Shown here piece after piece: positions 50,101 through 61,296 of a DNA stretch of 64,000 nt; the stretch's first letter is position 1; the number at the start of each line of letters is the position of its first letter. Both the position numbers and the translations under genes were made by a program. The notes beneath the pieces were generated by a model. That model was given only the letters and a program-made list of their open reading frames with translations. It ran no database searches and was not told the DNA's origin. The DNA lies in the NCBI RefSeq assembly GCF_900112845.1, contig NZ_FONG01000016.1, positions 140,590 through 204,589 of the forward strand, written 5' to 3'. Source of the stretch: Actinacidiphila alni. Lineage in GTDB: Bacteria; Actinomycetota; Actinomycetes; Streptomycetales; Streptomycetaceae.

Positions 50101-51177
50101 CTAGAGATCCCCGTCCAGCGCCGGATAGTCGGTGTAGCCGCGCTCGTCGCCGCCGTAGTACGTGGCTCTGTCCGGGGTGTTGAAGGGGCCGCCCGCGCGG
50201 AGCCTGCGCGGCAGGTCGGGGTTGGCGAGGAAGAGAGCGCCGTAGGAGATCATGTCGGCGGTGCCGTCCTCGATCAGCGCCAGCTCCTGCGGGCCCGAAG
50301 GGCGGCCGTCGGTACGGGCGTTGAGCAGCAGGACGCCGGAGAAGCGTTTGCGCAGCTCCAGGGTGAGCGCCCGGTCGCCGGTCTCCATGATGTGCAGATA
50401 GGCAGGGCCGACCGCCTCCAGCGCCTGGATGAGCGCCACATAGGTGGCGTCCGGCTCCGGCTCGTGGATGTCGCCGAGCGAGTTGCCCGGCGAGATGCGC
50501 AGGCCCGTACGGTGCGCGCCGATCGCGTCGGCGACCGCGGTGACCAGTTCGACGGCGAAGCGGATCCGGTTGCCGGGCGGGCCGCCGTAACGGTCGGCGC
50601 GGACATTGGAGTTGGGGGCGAGGAACTGGTGCGCCAGATAGCCGTTGGCGGCGTGCACCTCGACCCCGTCGAAGCCCGCGGCGACGGCGTTGCGGGCCGC
50701 CGCCGCGTGGTCGGCCACCGTCCGCGCGATGCCGTCCTCGGTCAGCTCCAGCGGTTCGACGAATTCCTTCGGGCCGTCCCGCGTGAAGACCTTGCCCTTG
50801 GCGGCGACCGGCGAGGCGCCGACCGGGGCGAGGCCGTCCGGCAGCAGCGACGGGTGGCCGATCCGGCCGGTGTGCATGAGCTGGGCGAAGATCCGGCCGC
50901 CCGCCGCGTGCACGGCGTCGGTGACCTTCCGCCAGGCGGCGACCTGCTCCTGGCTGTGCAGGCCCGGGGTGTCCGGGTAGCCCTGGCCGACGGGGGAGGG
51001 CTGGGTGCCCTCGGTGATGATCAGCCCGGCCGAGGCGCGCTGCGCGTAGTAGCGGACGGTGGCGTCGGTCGGTGTGAGCCCGGGACCGTACGCGCGGCTG
51101 CGGGTCATCGGGGCCATGGCGACGCGGTTGGCCAGCTGGAGCCCGGCGAGGTCGAGGGGGTCGAACGCGGTGGTCAA
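50101..51177 (-). CDS. Old yellow enzyme family alkene reductase
   Basis: A 358-residue FMN-dependent NAD(P)H:flavin oxidoreductase that reduces activated C=C bonds. Signatures: RVAMAPMTRSRA, FAQLMHTGRIGHP, the substrate-binding His/Asn in VEVHAANGYL, and DRYGG. The start is TTG 51177 with GGAGA five bases upstream; the frame has no other start giving the family N-terminus FDPLDLAGLQLANR. It is convergent with the MFS gene inside the tRNA-bracketed module. Confidence 0.93.
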   Translation of the reverse strand: MTTAFDPLDLAGLQLANRVAMAPMTRSRAYGPGLTPTDATVRYYAQRASAGLIITEGTQPSPVGQGYPDTPGLHSQEQVAAWRKVTDAVHAAGGRIFAQLMHTGRIGHPSLLPDGLAPVGASPVAAKGKVFTRDGPKEFVEPLELTEDGIARTVADHAAAARNAVAAGFDGVEVHAANGYLAHQFLAPNSNVRADRYGGPPGNRIRFAVELVTAVADAIGAHRTGLRISPGNSLGDIHEPEPDATYVALIQALEAVGPAYLHIMETGDRALTLELRKRFSGVLLLNARTDGRPSGPQELALIEDGTADMISYGALFLANPDLPRRLRAGGPFNTPDRATYYGGDERGYTDYPALDGDL

Positions 51178-51264
51178 GGCGGTCTCCAGGCTCGTCCGGC
51201 GGCGGGGCTCGTAGTCGGCCGACAGCCACCGTAACCGCGCGGACGCCCCGCAATTGTTGAGGAT

Positions 51265-52680
51265 TCATGAACTTCCGGCCGGGTGGCGGGGGTTCGCGCC
51301 GGCCGGCCGGACACTCTCCGTGCCGGGTCCGATCGCCGGTCCGGCCGTATGTCCCACCGCCGGTTCGTCACCCGGTCCGACGCCCGGTCCGGGGAGCAGC
51401 CGTACGCCGTCGGCGGTTGACACGCTCCTGGTGGGCGTGGTGTACAGCGCGCGAACGGCCACCGTGCCGGCCACCGTCAGGAACGCCACCGCGGCCAGCG
51501 GATAACCGGCCGACAGCAGCATCTGCGGTGCGCTCTGCCGCAGTTCGTGCCGCCCGGGCCCGTGCGGCACGTCCCACAGCGCGAAGGAGCAGAACAGCGC
51601 GCAGCCCGCCGCCGTCCCCACCGCCCAGCGCGGGTCACGGCGCCGCAGCGCCTCCGAGCCGAGCAGTACCAGCATCGGCACCGCCCACACCCAGTGGTGC
51701 GACCAGGACACCGGGCTCACCAGCAGCGCCGTCAGCGCGCAGGACACCGCGGCCCACCCGGCCCCGTACGGCAGCCGGTCCCCGGCCAGCAGCGCGGCCA
51801 CCGCCACCGCGAGGCCGGCCGCGCCCGCGAGCACGGCGGCCGTCAGCCACAGCGCGCCCGGATCGCCGATGTGCTGGAGCCGCGCCACCACCCCGCGCAG
51901 CGACTGATTGGCGGTGTCCTCGCCGAGGCCGACCCGGTCGGGCGCCAGCACCACGCCCGTCCAGAACCGCCGCGAGTCGTACGGCAGCGCGAGCGCCGCG
52001 ACCGCGACCGTACCGGCGAAAGTGCCCGCCGCCACCAGGGCGCGGCGCCGGTACGCCGCGCCCCACGCGCGGACCTCCGGCCGCGCCGCCCGGCGCAGCG
52101 CGAGCAGCCCCGCCACCGCGAGCAGCACCGCGAAGAGCGCCGGCGTCAGCTTGATCCCGGCGGCGAGCCCGGTCCCGGCACCCGCCCAGCGGTGCGCCGC
52201 CGGCCGGGTCAGGTCCCACAGCACCAGCACCGCGAGCAGCAGATTGACCTGCCCGTACCGCAGCGTCGTCCACACCGGCTCGCACCACACCGCCACGGCC
52301 GCCACCGCGAGGACGGCCGCCGCCCGCGGCACCCGGCGGGGGCGCCCGGCCGTCCGCAGCGACAGCGTGACCAGCGCCACGAGGAGCAGCAGATTCCCGG
52401 CCGTCGCCGCCGTCCGCATCGTCCCCACCCGCAGCCAGGTCAGCGGCACGAACAGCAGCGCGGCGAACGGCGGATACGTCGTCGGCAGCCGCGCGTAGGT
52501 GGCCCGCATCGCGTACAGGTCGCCGCCGCCGCGTACGGTCGCGCCCTCGGCCCGGTACACCATCAGGTCGATCATCGACACATGCGCGCCGCGCTGCGCC
52601 GCCCAGAAGCCCGCGAAGGAAGCGGCGCACCCGCCCGCGGCCCCGGCCGTCCACGCCACCCGCCGCCGTACCGCGTTCAC
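51265..52680 (-). CDS. GT87-like polytopic membrane glycosyltransferase (DUF2029)
   Basis: A 471-residue integral membrane protein with about 10 helices, similar to polyprenyl-phosphomannose-dependent alpha-mannosyltransferases (GT87). Signatures: D in VSMIDLMVYR, TYPPFAALLFVPLTWL, RYGQVNLLLAVLVLWDL, GIKLTPALF and SPVSWSHHWVW. Such enzymes extend lipid- or wall-linked mannans. GTG 52680 has AAGGAG 9-10 bases upstream. The C-terminus (about 50 residues) is Pro/Gly-rich. It ends 88 bases upstream of the OYE start on the same strand and may be co-transcribed. Confidence 0.9.
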   Translation of the reverse strand: MNAVRRRVAWTAGAAGGCAASFAGFWAAQRGAHVSMIDLMVYRAEGATVRGGGDLYAMRATYARLPTTYPPFAALLFVPLTWLRVGTMRTAATAGNLLLLVALVTLSLRTAGRPRRVPRAAAVLAVAAVAVWCEPVWTTLRYGQVNLLLAVLVLWDLTRPAAHRWAGAGTGLAAGIKLTPALFAVLLAVAGLLALRRAARPEVRAWGAAYRRRALVAAGTFAGTVAVAALALPYDSRRFWTGVVLAPDRVGLGEDTANQSLRGVVARLQHIGDPGALWLTAAVLAGAAGLAVAVAALLAGDRLPYGAGWAAVSCALTALLVSPVSWSHHWVWAVPMLVLLGSEALRRRDPRWAVGTAAGCALFCSFALWDVPHGPGRHELRQSAPQMLLSAGYPLAAVAFLTVAGTVAVRALYTTPTRSVSTADGVRLLPGPGVGPGDEPAVGHTAGPAIGPGTESVRPAGANPRHPAGSS

Positions 52681-52833
52681 CCGGCCCGCTCCTTCCGCCT
52701 CCTGCTCATGGCCCGCGGACCGTGACAGAACCCGAGGTCGTACGCCCTCCACCGGCCGTAAACGAGTTGGCGGTCCCGGCCCGCGGCCGTGTAATGTATC
52801 CCGAGTCGTCGGGCCACCAAGCCCGGCACGCGC

Positions 52834-52906
<73 letters not shown>

Positions 52907-53162
52907 CTCGTATGAGGGCGAAGTGTGTTCGCGGACGGCGCGGACCGGTTCGCCCTTCGTCGTTTCCGGGTGACCGCGCCGCGCGCCGGACCTGGCATTC
53001 CGCTTGAGCCGGTTCCTCATCCGCCCGTTCTTGACCGGCTCTTGGGAAAATCATTCCCCTGACATGAACCGTTCAGCGAAAGAGTGTCGCTCTGCGGTAC
53101 GAGCCGTACGCATAGCGGCGACACACCGCACTTCGCGACAACTCGCTTCGCATGGGGGTTTC

Positions 53163-55127
53163 ATGAGATTTGAGCGCAAAAGAACGCGTGTGGGACTGGT
53201 GGCGGCCGCCGCGCTGCCCCTGGTCGCCGGCGCGCTCGCGCTTGGCACCCCGTCCGCGTCGGCCGACCAGCCCAGCGGACGTCAACTCCTCTCCGGCACC
53301 AAGCCGCAGTGGGCCACCACCAAGGCGGACAAGGGCGCCACCGCGGACTCCAACAAGGTGTCCGTGCGCGTGTACCTGGCCGGACGGGACGCCAAGGGCC
53401 TCGCGGCCTACGCGAAGTCCGTCTCGGATCCGAACTCGGCTGACTACGGGCACTACTTGACCGCGGCGCAGACCCAGGCCCGGTACGGTGCGACCAAGGC
53501 CCAGATAGCCGAGGTCACCCACTGGCTGAAGTCCTCCGGCCTGAAGGTGACCGGCACCTCCCAGCACTACATCACCGTCTCCGGTGACGTGGCCGCCGCG
53601 GAGAAGGCTTTCGGCACGCAGCTCCACAACTACTCCAAGGCGGGTCACACCTACCACGCCCCGGCGAGCACGGCGTCCGCGCCCGCCTCGCTGCACGGCG
53701 CGGTGCTGACCGTCACCGGCCTGGACAACTCTCCCAAGAAGTCCAGCCACGACGACACGCTGCCGCCCCCGGACGCGGTCTTCAAGAACGCCGGACCCTT
53801 CTCCACGTACTACGGCTCCAACACCAACAAGAAGCTCCCGAACGCGTACGGCGGCAAGGCCCCCTACGCGATCAAGGGCTACACCGGTGAGCAGCTGCGG
53901 GCCGCGTACGGCGCGGGCAAGTACACCGGCAAGGGCGTGACGGTGGCGATCACCGACGCGTACGCCTCGCCGTACATCGCCCAGGACGCCGCCAAGTACG
54001 CCAAGCGCAACGGCGACCAGAAGTACAAGAAGGGCCAGCTCACGCAGGTCCTGCCGGACGACTACACCAAGACCGACGAGTGCGGCGCGTCCGGCTGGTA
54101 CGGCGAGGAGACCCTCGACGTCGAGGCCGTGCACGCGGTCGCGCCCGACGCGGACATCGTGTACGTCGGCGGCGCCTCCTGCTACGACGACGACCTGCTC
54201 GACGCCCTGAACAAGGTCGTCGACGGCCACCTCGCCGACATCGTCTCCAACTCGTGGGGCGACGTCGAGGCCAATGAGACCCCGGACATCGCCGCGGCGT
54301 ACGACCAGGTCTTCCAGCAGGGCGCGGTCGAGGGCATCGGCTTCTACTTCTCCTCCGGCGACGCGGGCGACAACGTCGCCTCGACCGGTGTGAAGCAGGC
54401 CGACACCCCCGGAAACTCCCCGTGGGCCACCTCCGTCGGCGGCACCTCGCTGGCGGTCGGCAAGAACGACAAGTACCAGTGGGAGACCGGCTGGGGCACC
54501 GAGCGCGCCCCGCTGTCCGCGGACGGCAAGACCTGGACCGGCTTCCCCGGCCCGTACACCTCGGGCGCGGGCGGCGGCACCAGCAAGCTGTACGACCAGC
54601 CGTTCTACCAGCGCGGCGTCGTGCCGGACTCGCTGGCGCTCGCCAACGGCGGCACCACCAAGCAGCGTGTCGAGCCCGACATCGCCGCGGTCGCCGACCC
54701 GAACACCGGCTTCCTGGTCGGCCAGACCCAGACGTTCCCCGACGGGTCGCTCCAGTACAGCGAGTACCGGATCGGCGGCACCTCGCTCGCCGCACCGGTG
54801 ATCGCCGGCGTCCAGGCGCTGTCGCAGCAGGCCCGCAAGGGCATCGCGATCGGCTTCGCCAACCCGCTGATCTACAACAAGTACGGCACGTCCGCGTACC
54901 ACGACGTGACCGACCACCCGCTGGGTCAGGGCCAGGGCCTGGCCGTCGTGCGCGTCGACTTCGCGAACTCCTTCGACGACTCCGACGGCACGATCACCTC
55001 GCTGCGCACCCTCGGCGCGGACGCGTCGCTGCACGCGACGGTCGGCTACGACGACGTCACCGGCGTCGGCACCCCCGGCAAGGACTACGTGAAGTCGTAC
55101 CTGCCGCCCAAGAAGAACAAGCACTGA
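53163..55127 (+). CDS. Secreted S53 sedolisin (serine-carboxyl peptidase)
   Basis: A 654-residue secreted acid protease. Signal peptide about 1-37 (TPSASA), pro-kumamolisin activation domain (about 45-200), and a catalytic domain with E315-x3-D319 (GEETLDVEAVH) and nucleophile S541 in GGTSLAAP. The C-terminal DDVTGVGTPGKDY fits the Ca2+ site. ATG 53163 is chosen because MRFERKRTRVGLVAAAALP is a signal peptide and GGGGG precedes it; the frame is open to 53004. The upstream 256 bases hold only the tRNA and a GGGAA-N5-TTCCC palindrome. A strong terminator follows. Confidence 0.93.
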   Translation: MRFERKRTRVGLVAAAALPLVAGALALGTPSASADQPSGRQLLSGTKPQWATTKADKGATADSNKVSVRVYLAGRDAKGLAAYAKSVSDPNSADYGHYLTAAQTQARYGATKAQIAEVTHWLKSSGLKVTGTSQHYITVSGDVAAAEKAFGTQLHNYSKAGHTYHAPASTASAPASLHGAVLTVTGLDNSPKKSSHDDTLPPPDAVFKNAGPFSTYYGSNTNKKLPNAYGGKAPYAIKGYTGEQLRAAYGAGKYTGKGVTVAITDAYASPYIAQDAAKYAKRNGDQKYKKGQLTQVLPDDYTKTDECGASGWYGEETLDVEAVHAVAPDADIVYVGGASCYDDDLLDALNKVVDGHLADIVSNSWGDVEANETPDIAAAYDQVFQQGAVEGIGFYFSSGDAGDNVASTGVKQADTPGNSPWATSVGGTSLAVGKNDKYQWETGWGTERAPLSADGKTWTGFPGPYTSGAGGGTSKLYDQPFYQRGVVPDSLALANGGTTKQRVEPDIAAVADPNTGFLVGQTQTFPDGSLQYSEYRIGGTSLAAPVIAGVQALSQQARKGIAIGFANPLIYNKYGTSAYHDVTDHPLGQGQGLAVVRVDFANSFDDSDGTITSLRTLGADASLHATVGYDDVTGVGTPGKDYVKSYLPPKKNKH

Positions 55128-55155
55128 CCTCACCCAGTGGTGTGAGGACGGTGTG

Positions 55156-55197
55156 ACGTGGCCCGTACCGGGGAGTGATCCTCGGTGCGGGCCACGT
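55156..55197 (+). terminator. Terminator of the sedolisin gene
   Basis: A 19-bp stem (55156-55174 with 55179-55197) including two G-T wobbles, closed by a GTGA tetraloop. Confidence 0.85.
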
Positions 55198-55220
55198 GCG
55201 CGCTGCGGTAACCTGATGCC

Positions 55221-55259
55221 ATGCGAGCTGTGAGCCTCCTGCTTAGCGAGCCGCGCTGA
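55221..55259 (+). CDS. Leucine-rich leader peptide of leuS
   Basis: A 12-codon reading frame MRAVSLLLSEPR with three consecutive leucine codons (CTC CTG CTT, 55236-55244). It precedes a stem-loop and an intrinsic terminator in the leuS leader, the layout of a ribosome-mediated attenuator. GGTAACC lies just upstream; a clear Shine-Dalgarno is not seen. Confidence 0.8.
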   Translation: MRAVSLLLSEPR

Positions 55260-55307
55260 CCACGACATATGTCAGTGCGGCACCCCTCCTGCGCGAGGGG
55301 CTTTTTT
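55250..55307 (+). promoter_or_regulatory. leuS attenuator (pause hairpin plus intrinsic terminator)
   Basis: Hairpin 1: GCCGCGCTGAC (55250-55260) with 55271-55281, 11 bp with one wobble. Hairpin 2: CCCCTC (55283-55288) with GAGGGG (55295-55300) followed by C and six T, the only classical T-tract terminator in this window. A ribosome stalled on the Leu codons would cover the left arm of hairpin 1 and change folding of the terminator. leuS starts 74 bases later. Confidence 0.8.
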
Positions 55308-55380
55308 GTTTCCGCAGGCAGCGACAGGCAGCAGGCTTCCGGGCCGCAGCCGTCACGACATCGATGGAGTACCGAGGACG

Positions 55381-58260
<2,880 letters not shown>

Positions 58261-58297
58261 GGCATTCCGTGCGCGGTGGCTCGCCGCGTGCGGTGGG

Positions 58298-58342
58298 CGG
58301 GCGCCGTTCCTCGGGGGCGATATCCCCGGGGAGCGGCGCCCG
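58298..58342 (+). terminator. Terminator of leuS
   Basis: A 19-bp stem (58298-58316 with 58324-58342) with two G-T wobbles and a 7-base loop, 38 bases after the leuS stop. Confidence 0.85.
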
Positions 58343-58520
58343 TTCCGTTTCGGGCGGTTCGGGGTGGCTCGGGGCGGTCCCGGGACGGCGCGTCCCTTAG
58401 GGGCAGGGTGGGGGATCGGCCGGATCCCGCGGGATGCCACTCCCGTTTACGGTGGAGACGTCTACGGTGGACGCAGGAGTGTCCGCCGTCCGTCGCCGCC
58501 GTGGCTGGAGGAGAGCGCCC

Positions 58521-59144
58521 GTGGATATCGTCGGCATCGTCGTCCTGGTGCTCGTCCTGGCCTTCGTCACACTCGGCGTCGTCGCCACGGTCAAGACGGT
58601 GCGCACCGCCAAGCGCGGTGTCGCCCGCGCCTCGGCCCAGGCGCGCAGGGCCGTCGAGGACGCCCAGCTCAAGGCCCGCCGCTTCACCACGATGGGCCCC
58701 GCGGGCGAGGTCGCCCAGCTCCGTATCGACCTGCGCACCGCGATCGACAGCACCTTCCGCGTCATCGACCGGAACGACCCCTCGCTGAGCGAGGCCGCGG
58801 GACTGCTCGACCGGCTCAACGACCACGCCCGCACCCTCGACCGCGAGCTGGCCGTCCTGGAGCGCGAACCCGACCGGGCCAGGCTCGCCGCGCTGCTCCC
58901 GGACCTCGACACCCGCGCCCACCGCATCACCCAGTCCGCCGACTCGCTGCGCTGGGCCGCCCAGGACCGCGCCCAGCAGTTCGCCGCCGACGACCTCGCG
59001 GTGCTGCGGCAGCAGATCGACATCGAGTCGGCGGCGCTGCGGCACTGGGAGCCGGCGCCGCGGACGCCCCCGGCGGAGGCGAAGCAGGCGCCGCCGCCGT
59101 CGCCTCCGAAGCCGAAGCTCGGCCCGATCCGGCCGGGTTCGTAG
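58521..59144 (+). CDS. Single-pass membrane protein with helical domain, unknown function
   Basis: A 207-residue protein. The N-terminal helix (DIVGIVVLVLVLAFVTLGVVATV) anchors it; the rest is strongly alpha-helical with heptad-like Leu/Ala/Arg patterning (about 45-175), probably a coiled coil, then a Pro/Lys-rich end. I recall homologues at this place in Streptomyces but no function. GTG 58521 has GGAGGAG seven bases upstream. Confidence 0.83.
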   Translation: MDIVGIVVLVLVLAFVTLGVVATVKTVRTAKRGVARASAQARRAVEDAQLKARRFTTMGPAGEVAQLRIDLRTAIDSTFRVIDRNDPSLSEAAGLLDRLNDHARTLDRELAVLEREPDRARLAALLPDLDTRAHRITQSADSLRWAAQDRAQQFAADDLAVLRQQIDIESAALRHWEPAPRTPPAEAKQAPPPSPPKPKLGPIRPGS

Positions 59145-59335
59145 GGGAAGCCCCGGTCCGGGCGCGGGACCGGTCCTGCGCTGGGCGCGGGTCCGGGCGC
59201 GGCGTGCGGGACCGGTCCGGTGCGGGGCGCGGGATCGATACGGCGCGGGTCCGGCGTGGAGTTGCGGGTCCGGTCCGCTCCGGCAATCAGAACCCTGAGT
59301 ACCGCCCCGACCTGCACCCCGGTAACCTCCCCGTC
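59145..59335. repeat. Degenerate GC-rich repeats before degV
   Basis: At least four imperfect copies of a GCGCGGGACCGGTCC-like word occur in these 191 bases. No gene is seen. Confidence 0.45.
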
Positions 59336-60214
59336 ATGTCCCCGCATGTCGCCATCGTCACGGATTCCACGGCCTACCTGCGCCCCGAGGCCGTGCGCCG
59401 GCACAGCATCTCCGTCGTGCCGCTCACCGTGGTCATCGATGACGAGGCGTTCGAAGAGGGCACCGAAATCTCCGCCCCGGCCGTGGCGCGCGCCCTCCAG
59501 CGGCGCCGCCCGGTGACGACCTCCCGCCCGTCCCCGGGCGAATTCGCCGCCGTCTACGAGGCCGTCGCCGACTCCGGCGCGGAGTCGATCGTTTCGCTGC
59601 ACCTGTCCGGCGAATTCTCCGGCACGTACGACGCGGCGCTGCTCGCGGCCAAGGAGGCGCCGGTCCCTGTCCGGGTGGTCGACACCGGAATGGTCGCCAT
59701 GGCCCTCGGCTTCACCGTCCTCGCGGCGGCGCGGGCCGCGGAGGCGGGCGGCACCGCCGAGGACGTGGTGGCGGCCGCCGAGAAGCGGGCCTACGACACC
59801 TCGGCGTATTTCTATGTCGACACGCTCGACTATCTGCGGCGGGGCGGCCGGATCGGCGCCGCCCAGGCGCTGTTCGGCTCGGCGCTCGCCGTGAAGCCGC
59901 TGCTGCGGCTGGCCGACGGCCGGATCGAGCCGCTGGAGAAGGTGCGGACCGCGTCGCGGGCGATCACGCGGCTGGAGGAGATCGTCGTCGGGCAGGTGGA
60001 GCAGATCGGGCAGGCCGGTGAACGGGGAGAGGGCGGGCGGAAGGTGAGCCTCGCCGTGCACCACCTCGCCTCGGCCGAGCGGGCGGCGGCGCTCGCGGAC
60101 CGGCTCCGTGAAAGGCTGCCGGACCTCGACGAGCTGGTGGTGAGCGAGGTGGGTGCGGTGATCGGCGCGCACGCCGGGCCGGGGCTGCTGGGCGTCGTCG
60201 TCTCGCCGCACTGA
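59336..60214 (+). CDS. DegV-family fatty-acid-binding protein
   Basis: A 292-residue DegV protein; in Firmicutes such proteins (FakB) carry fatty acids for a fatty-acid kinase. Signatures: VAIVTDSTAYL, the Thr-Ser-x-Pro-Ser-x-Gly-Glu element TTSRPSPGEF, LHLSGEFSGTYDAAL, and the C-terminal GAVIGAHAGPGLLGVV. No FakA homologue is seen in the window. The stop codon starts a 15-bp repeat array. Confidence 0.93.
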   Translation: MSPHVAIVTDSTAYLRPEAVRRHSISVVPLTVVIDDEAFEEGTEISAPAVARALQRRRPVTTSRPSPGEFAAVYEAVADSGAESIVSLHLSGEFSGTYDAALLAAKEAPVPVRVVDTGMVAMALGFTVLAAARAAEAGGTAEDVVAAAEKRAYDTSAYFYVDTLDYLRRGGRIGAAQALFGSALAVKPLLRLADGRIEPLEKVRTASRAITRLEEIVVGQVEQIGQAGERGEGGRKVSLAVHHLASAERAAALADRLRERLPDLDELVVSEVGAVIGAHAGPGLLGVVVSPH

Positions 60215-60272
60215 GACTTGTCGCGCTGAGCGTTTCCGCACCGAGCGTTGCCGCACCGAGTCTTGCCGCAGT
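60213..60272. repeat. 15-bp tandem repeat at the degV stop
   Basis: Four imperfect units of 15 bases, consensus GAGCGTTGCCGCACC, at 60213, 60228, 60243 and 60258. The first includes part of the degV stop codon. Confidence 0.75.
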
Positions 60273-60301
60273 AGGCCGAATCACCCTTGCGGGTGACGGA
60301 G

Positions 60302-60310
60302 TTGTCCACA
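60302..60310 (+). promoter_or_regulatory. DnaA box (TTGTCCACA), first of a pair
   Basis: Exact match to the Streptomyces DnaA box, 18 bases from an identical box in the same orientation. Confidence 0.5.
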
Positions 60311-60319
60311 GTCGGTGAG

Positions 60320-60328
60320 TTGTCCACA
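60320..60328 (+). promoter_or_regulatory. DnaA box (TTGTCCACA), second of a pair
   Basis: Exact match. The pair lies 30-56 bases upstream of the comEA start. Confidence 0.5.
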
Positions 60329-60357
60329 GATCGCCGACCAAGATCATCGCGGGGCGG

Positions 60358-61296
60358 GTGAGCGGGTCCACGATCGGAGTCATGAACTCCCTGGAACCGA
60401 TCCTCACCGCCATCCGTCCGCAACGGAAGTCCGGCCCCGACCCGGCCGAGGTACGCGAGCGCGCCGCCGCGCTGTTCGGTACGTCGGCGGAGCGCGGCAC
60501 CCGCGAGGGGGAGCGGGGTGAGCCGCCGGGGCCACCGGATCCGCCGGGCCAGCCGGACCCACCAGGTCTGCCGGTGCCCGTGCCCGTGCCTCGCGTCCAA
60601 CGGGCGCGCCCGGTATCGCGCTTGCGCACCTGGCTCCTCGTCCGCTGCGGGCTGGAGTTCAAGACGGTGCTCGCGCTCGCGGCCGTGCTGATGATCGTGG
60701 GCGGGCTCGCGGTGCAGCACTTCATCGCGGGGCGCCCGCGGACGGTCGCGGTGCCGCCGCCGACGGCGGCACGATCGTCCTTCCCCGGGGCGGCGCGCGG
60801 GTCGCTGACGGTCGTGGGCGCCACCGCCTCCAGCACGGCGGCGGCGGTCGGCCCGAGCGCGGCGGCGAAGCTGGTCGTGGACATCACGGGCAAGGTCGCG
60901 AAGCCGGGCCTGCGCCGGCTGCCGCCCGGCTCCCGGGTTGCCGACGCCCTGGCCGCGGCGGGCGGCGCCCTCCCCGGCACCGACACCAGCGCCCTCAACC
61001 TCGCCCGCCCCCTCACTGACGGCGAACAGATCCTGGTCGGCATCACCCCGCCCCCGGGCGCCGCCGCCCCGCCCGGTCCCGCTGCCGCCGCGGGCGCCCC
61101 CACAGCCCCTGTCAGCCTCAATTCCGCGACCGCCGCCCAACTCGACACCCTCCCCGGCGTCGGCCCCGTCCTCGCCCAGCACATCCTCGACTTCCGCACC
61201 CAGCACGGCACCTTCACCTCCGTCGACCAACTCCGCCAGATCCCGGGCATCGGAGATCGCAAGTTCTCCACCCTCAAGCCCCTGGTCCAGCCATGA
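60358..61296 (+). CDS. comEA: ComEA-family DNA-binding protein
   Basis: A protein of about 312 residues. Cytoplasmic Pro-rich N-terminus, one membrane helix (about 100-122, VLALAAVLMIVGGLAVQHF), an SLBB-like domain (about 180-235, VVDITGKVAKPGLRRLPPG), an Ala/Pro linker and a C-terminal helix-hairpin-helix pair (LNSATAAQLDTLPGVGP, LRQIPGIGDRKFSTLKPL) that binds double-stranded DNA. GTG 60358 and ATG 60382 are both possible starts; neither has a well-spaced ribosome site. The stop overlaps comEC as ATGA. Natural competence is not known in most Streptomyces, so the role is open. Confidence 0.92.
   Translation: MSGSTIGVMNSLEPILTAIRPQRKSGPDPAEVRERAAALFGTSAERGTREGERGEPPGPPDPPGQPDPPGLPVPVPVPRVQRARPVSRLRTWLLVRCGLEFKTVLALAAVLMIVGGLAVQHFIAGRPRTVAVPPPTAARSSFPGAARGSLTVVGATASSTAAAVGPSAAAKLVVDITGKVAKPGLRRLPPGSRVADALAAAGGALPGTDTSALNLARPLTDGEQILVGITPPPGAAAPPGPAAAAGAPTAPVSLNSATAAQLDTLPGVGPVLAQHILDFRTQHGTFTSVDQLRQIPGIGDRKFSTLKPLVQP

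Noticed and set aside
47441..52833. Possible integrated phage or ICE between the tRNA genes
   Set aside because: No integrase, excisionase, replication or transfer gene is present; only the tRNA duplication supports mobility.
53004..53162. Upstream extension of the sedolisin
   Set aside because: It would hide the signal peptide behind 53 residues; the internal ATG has a good ribosome site.
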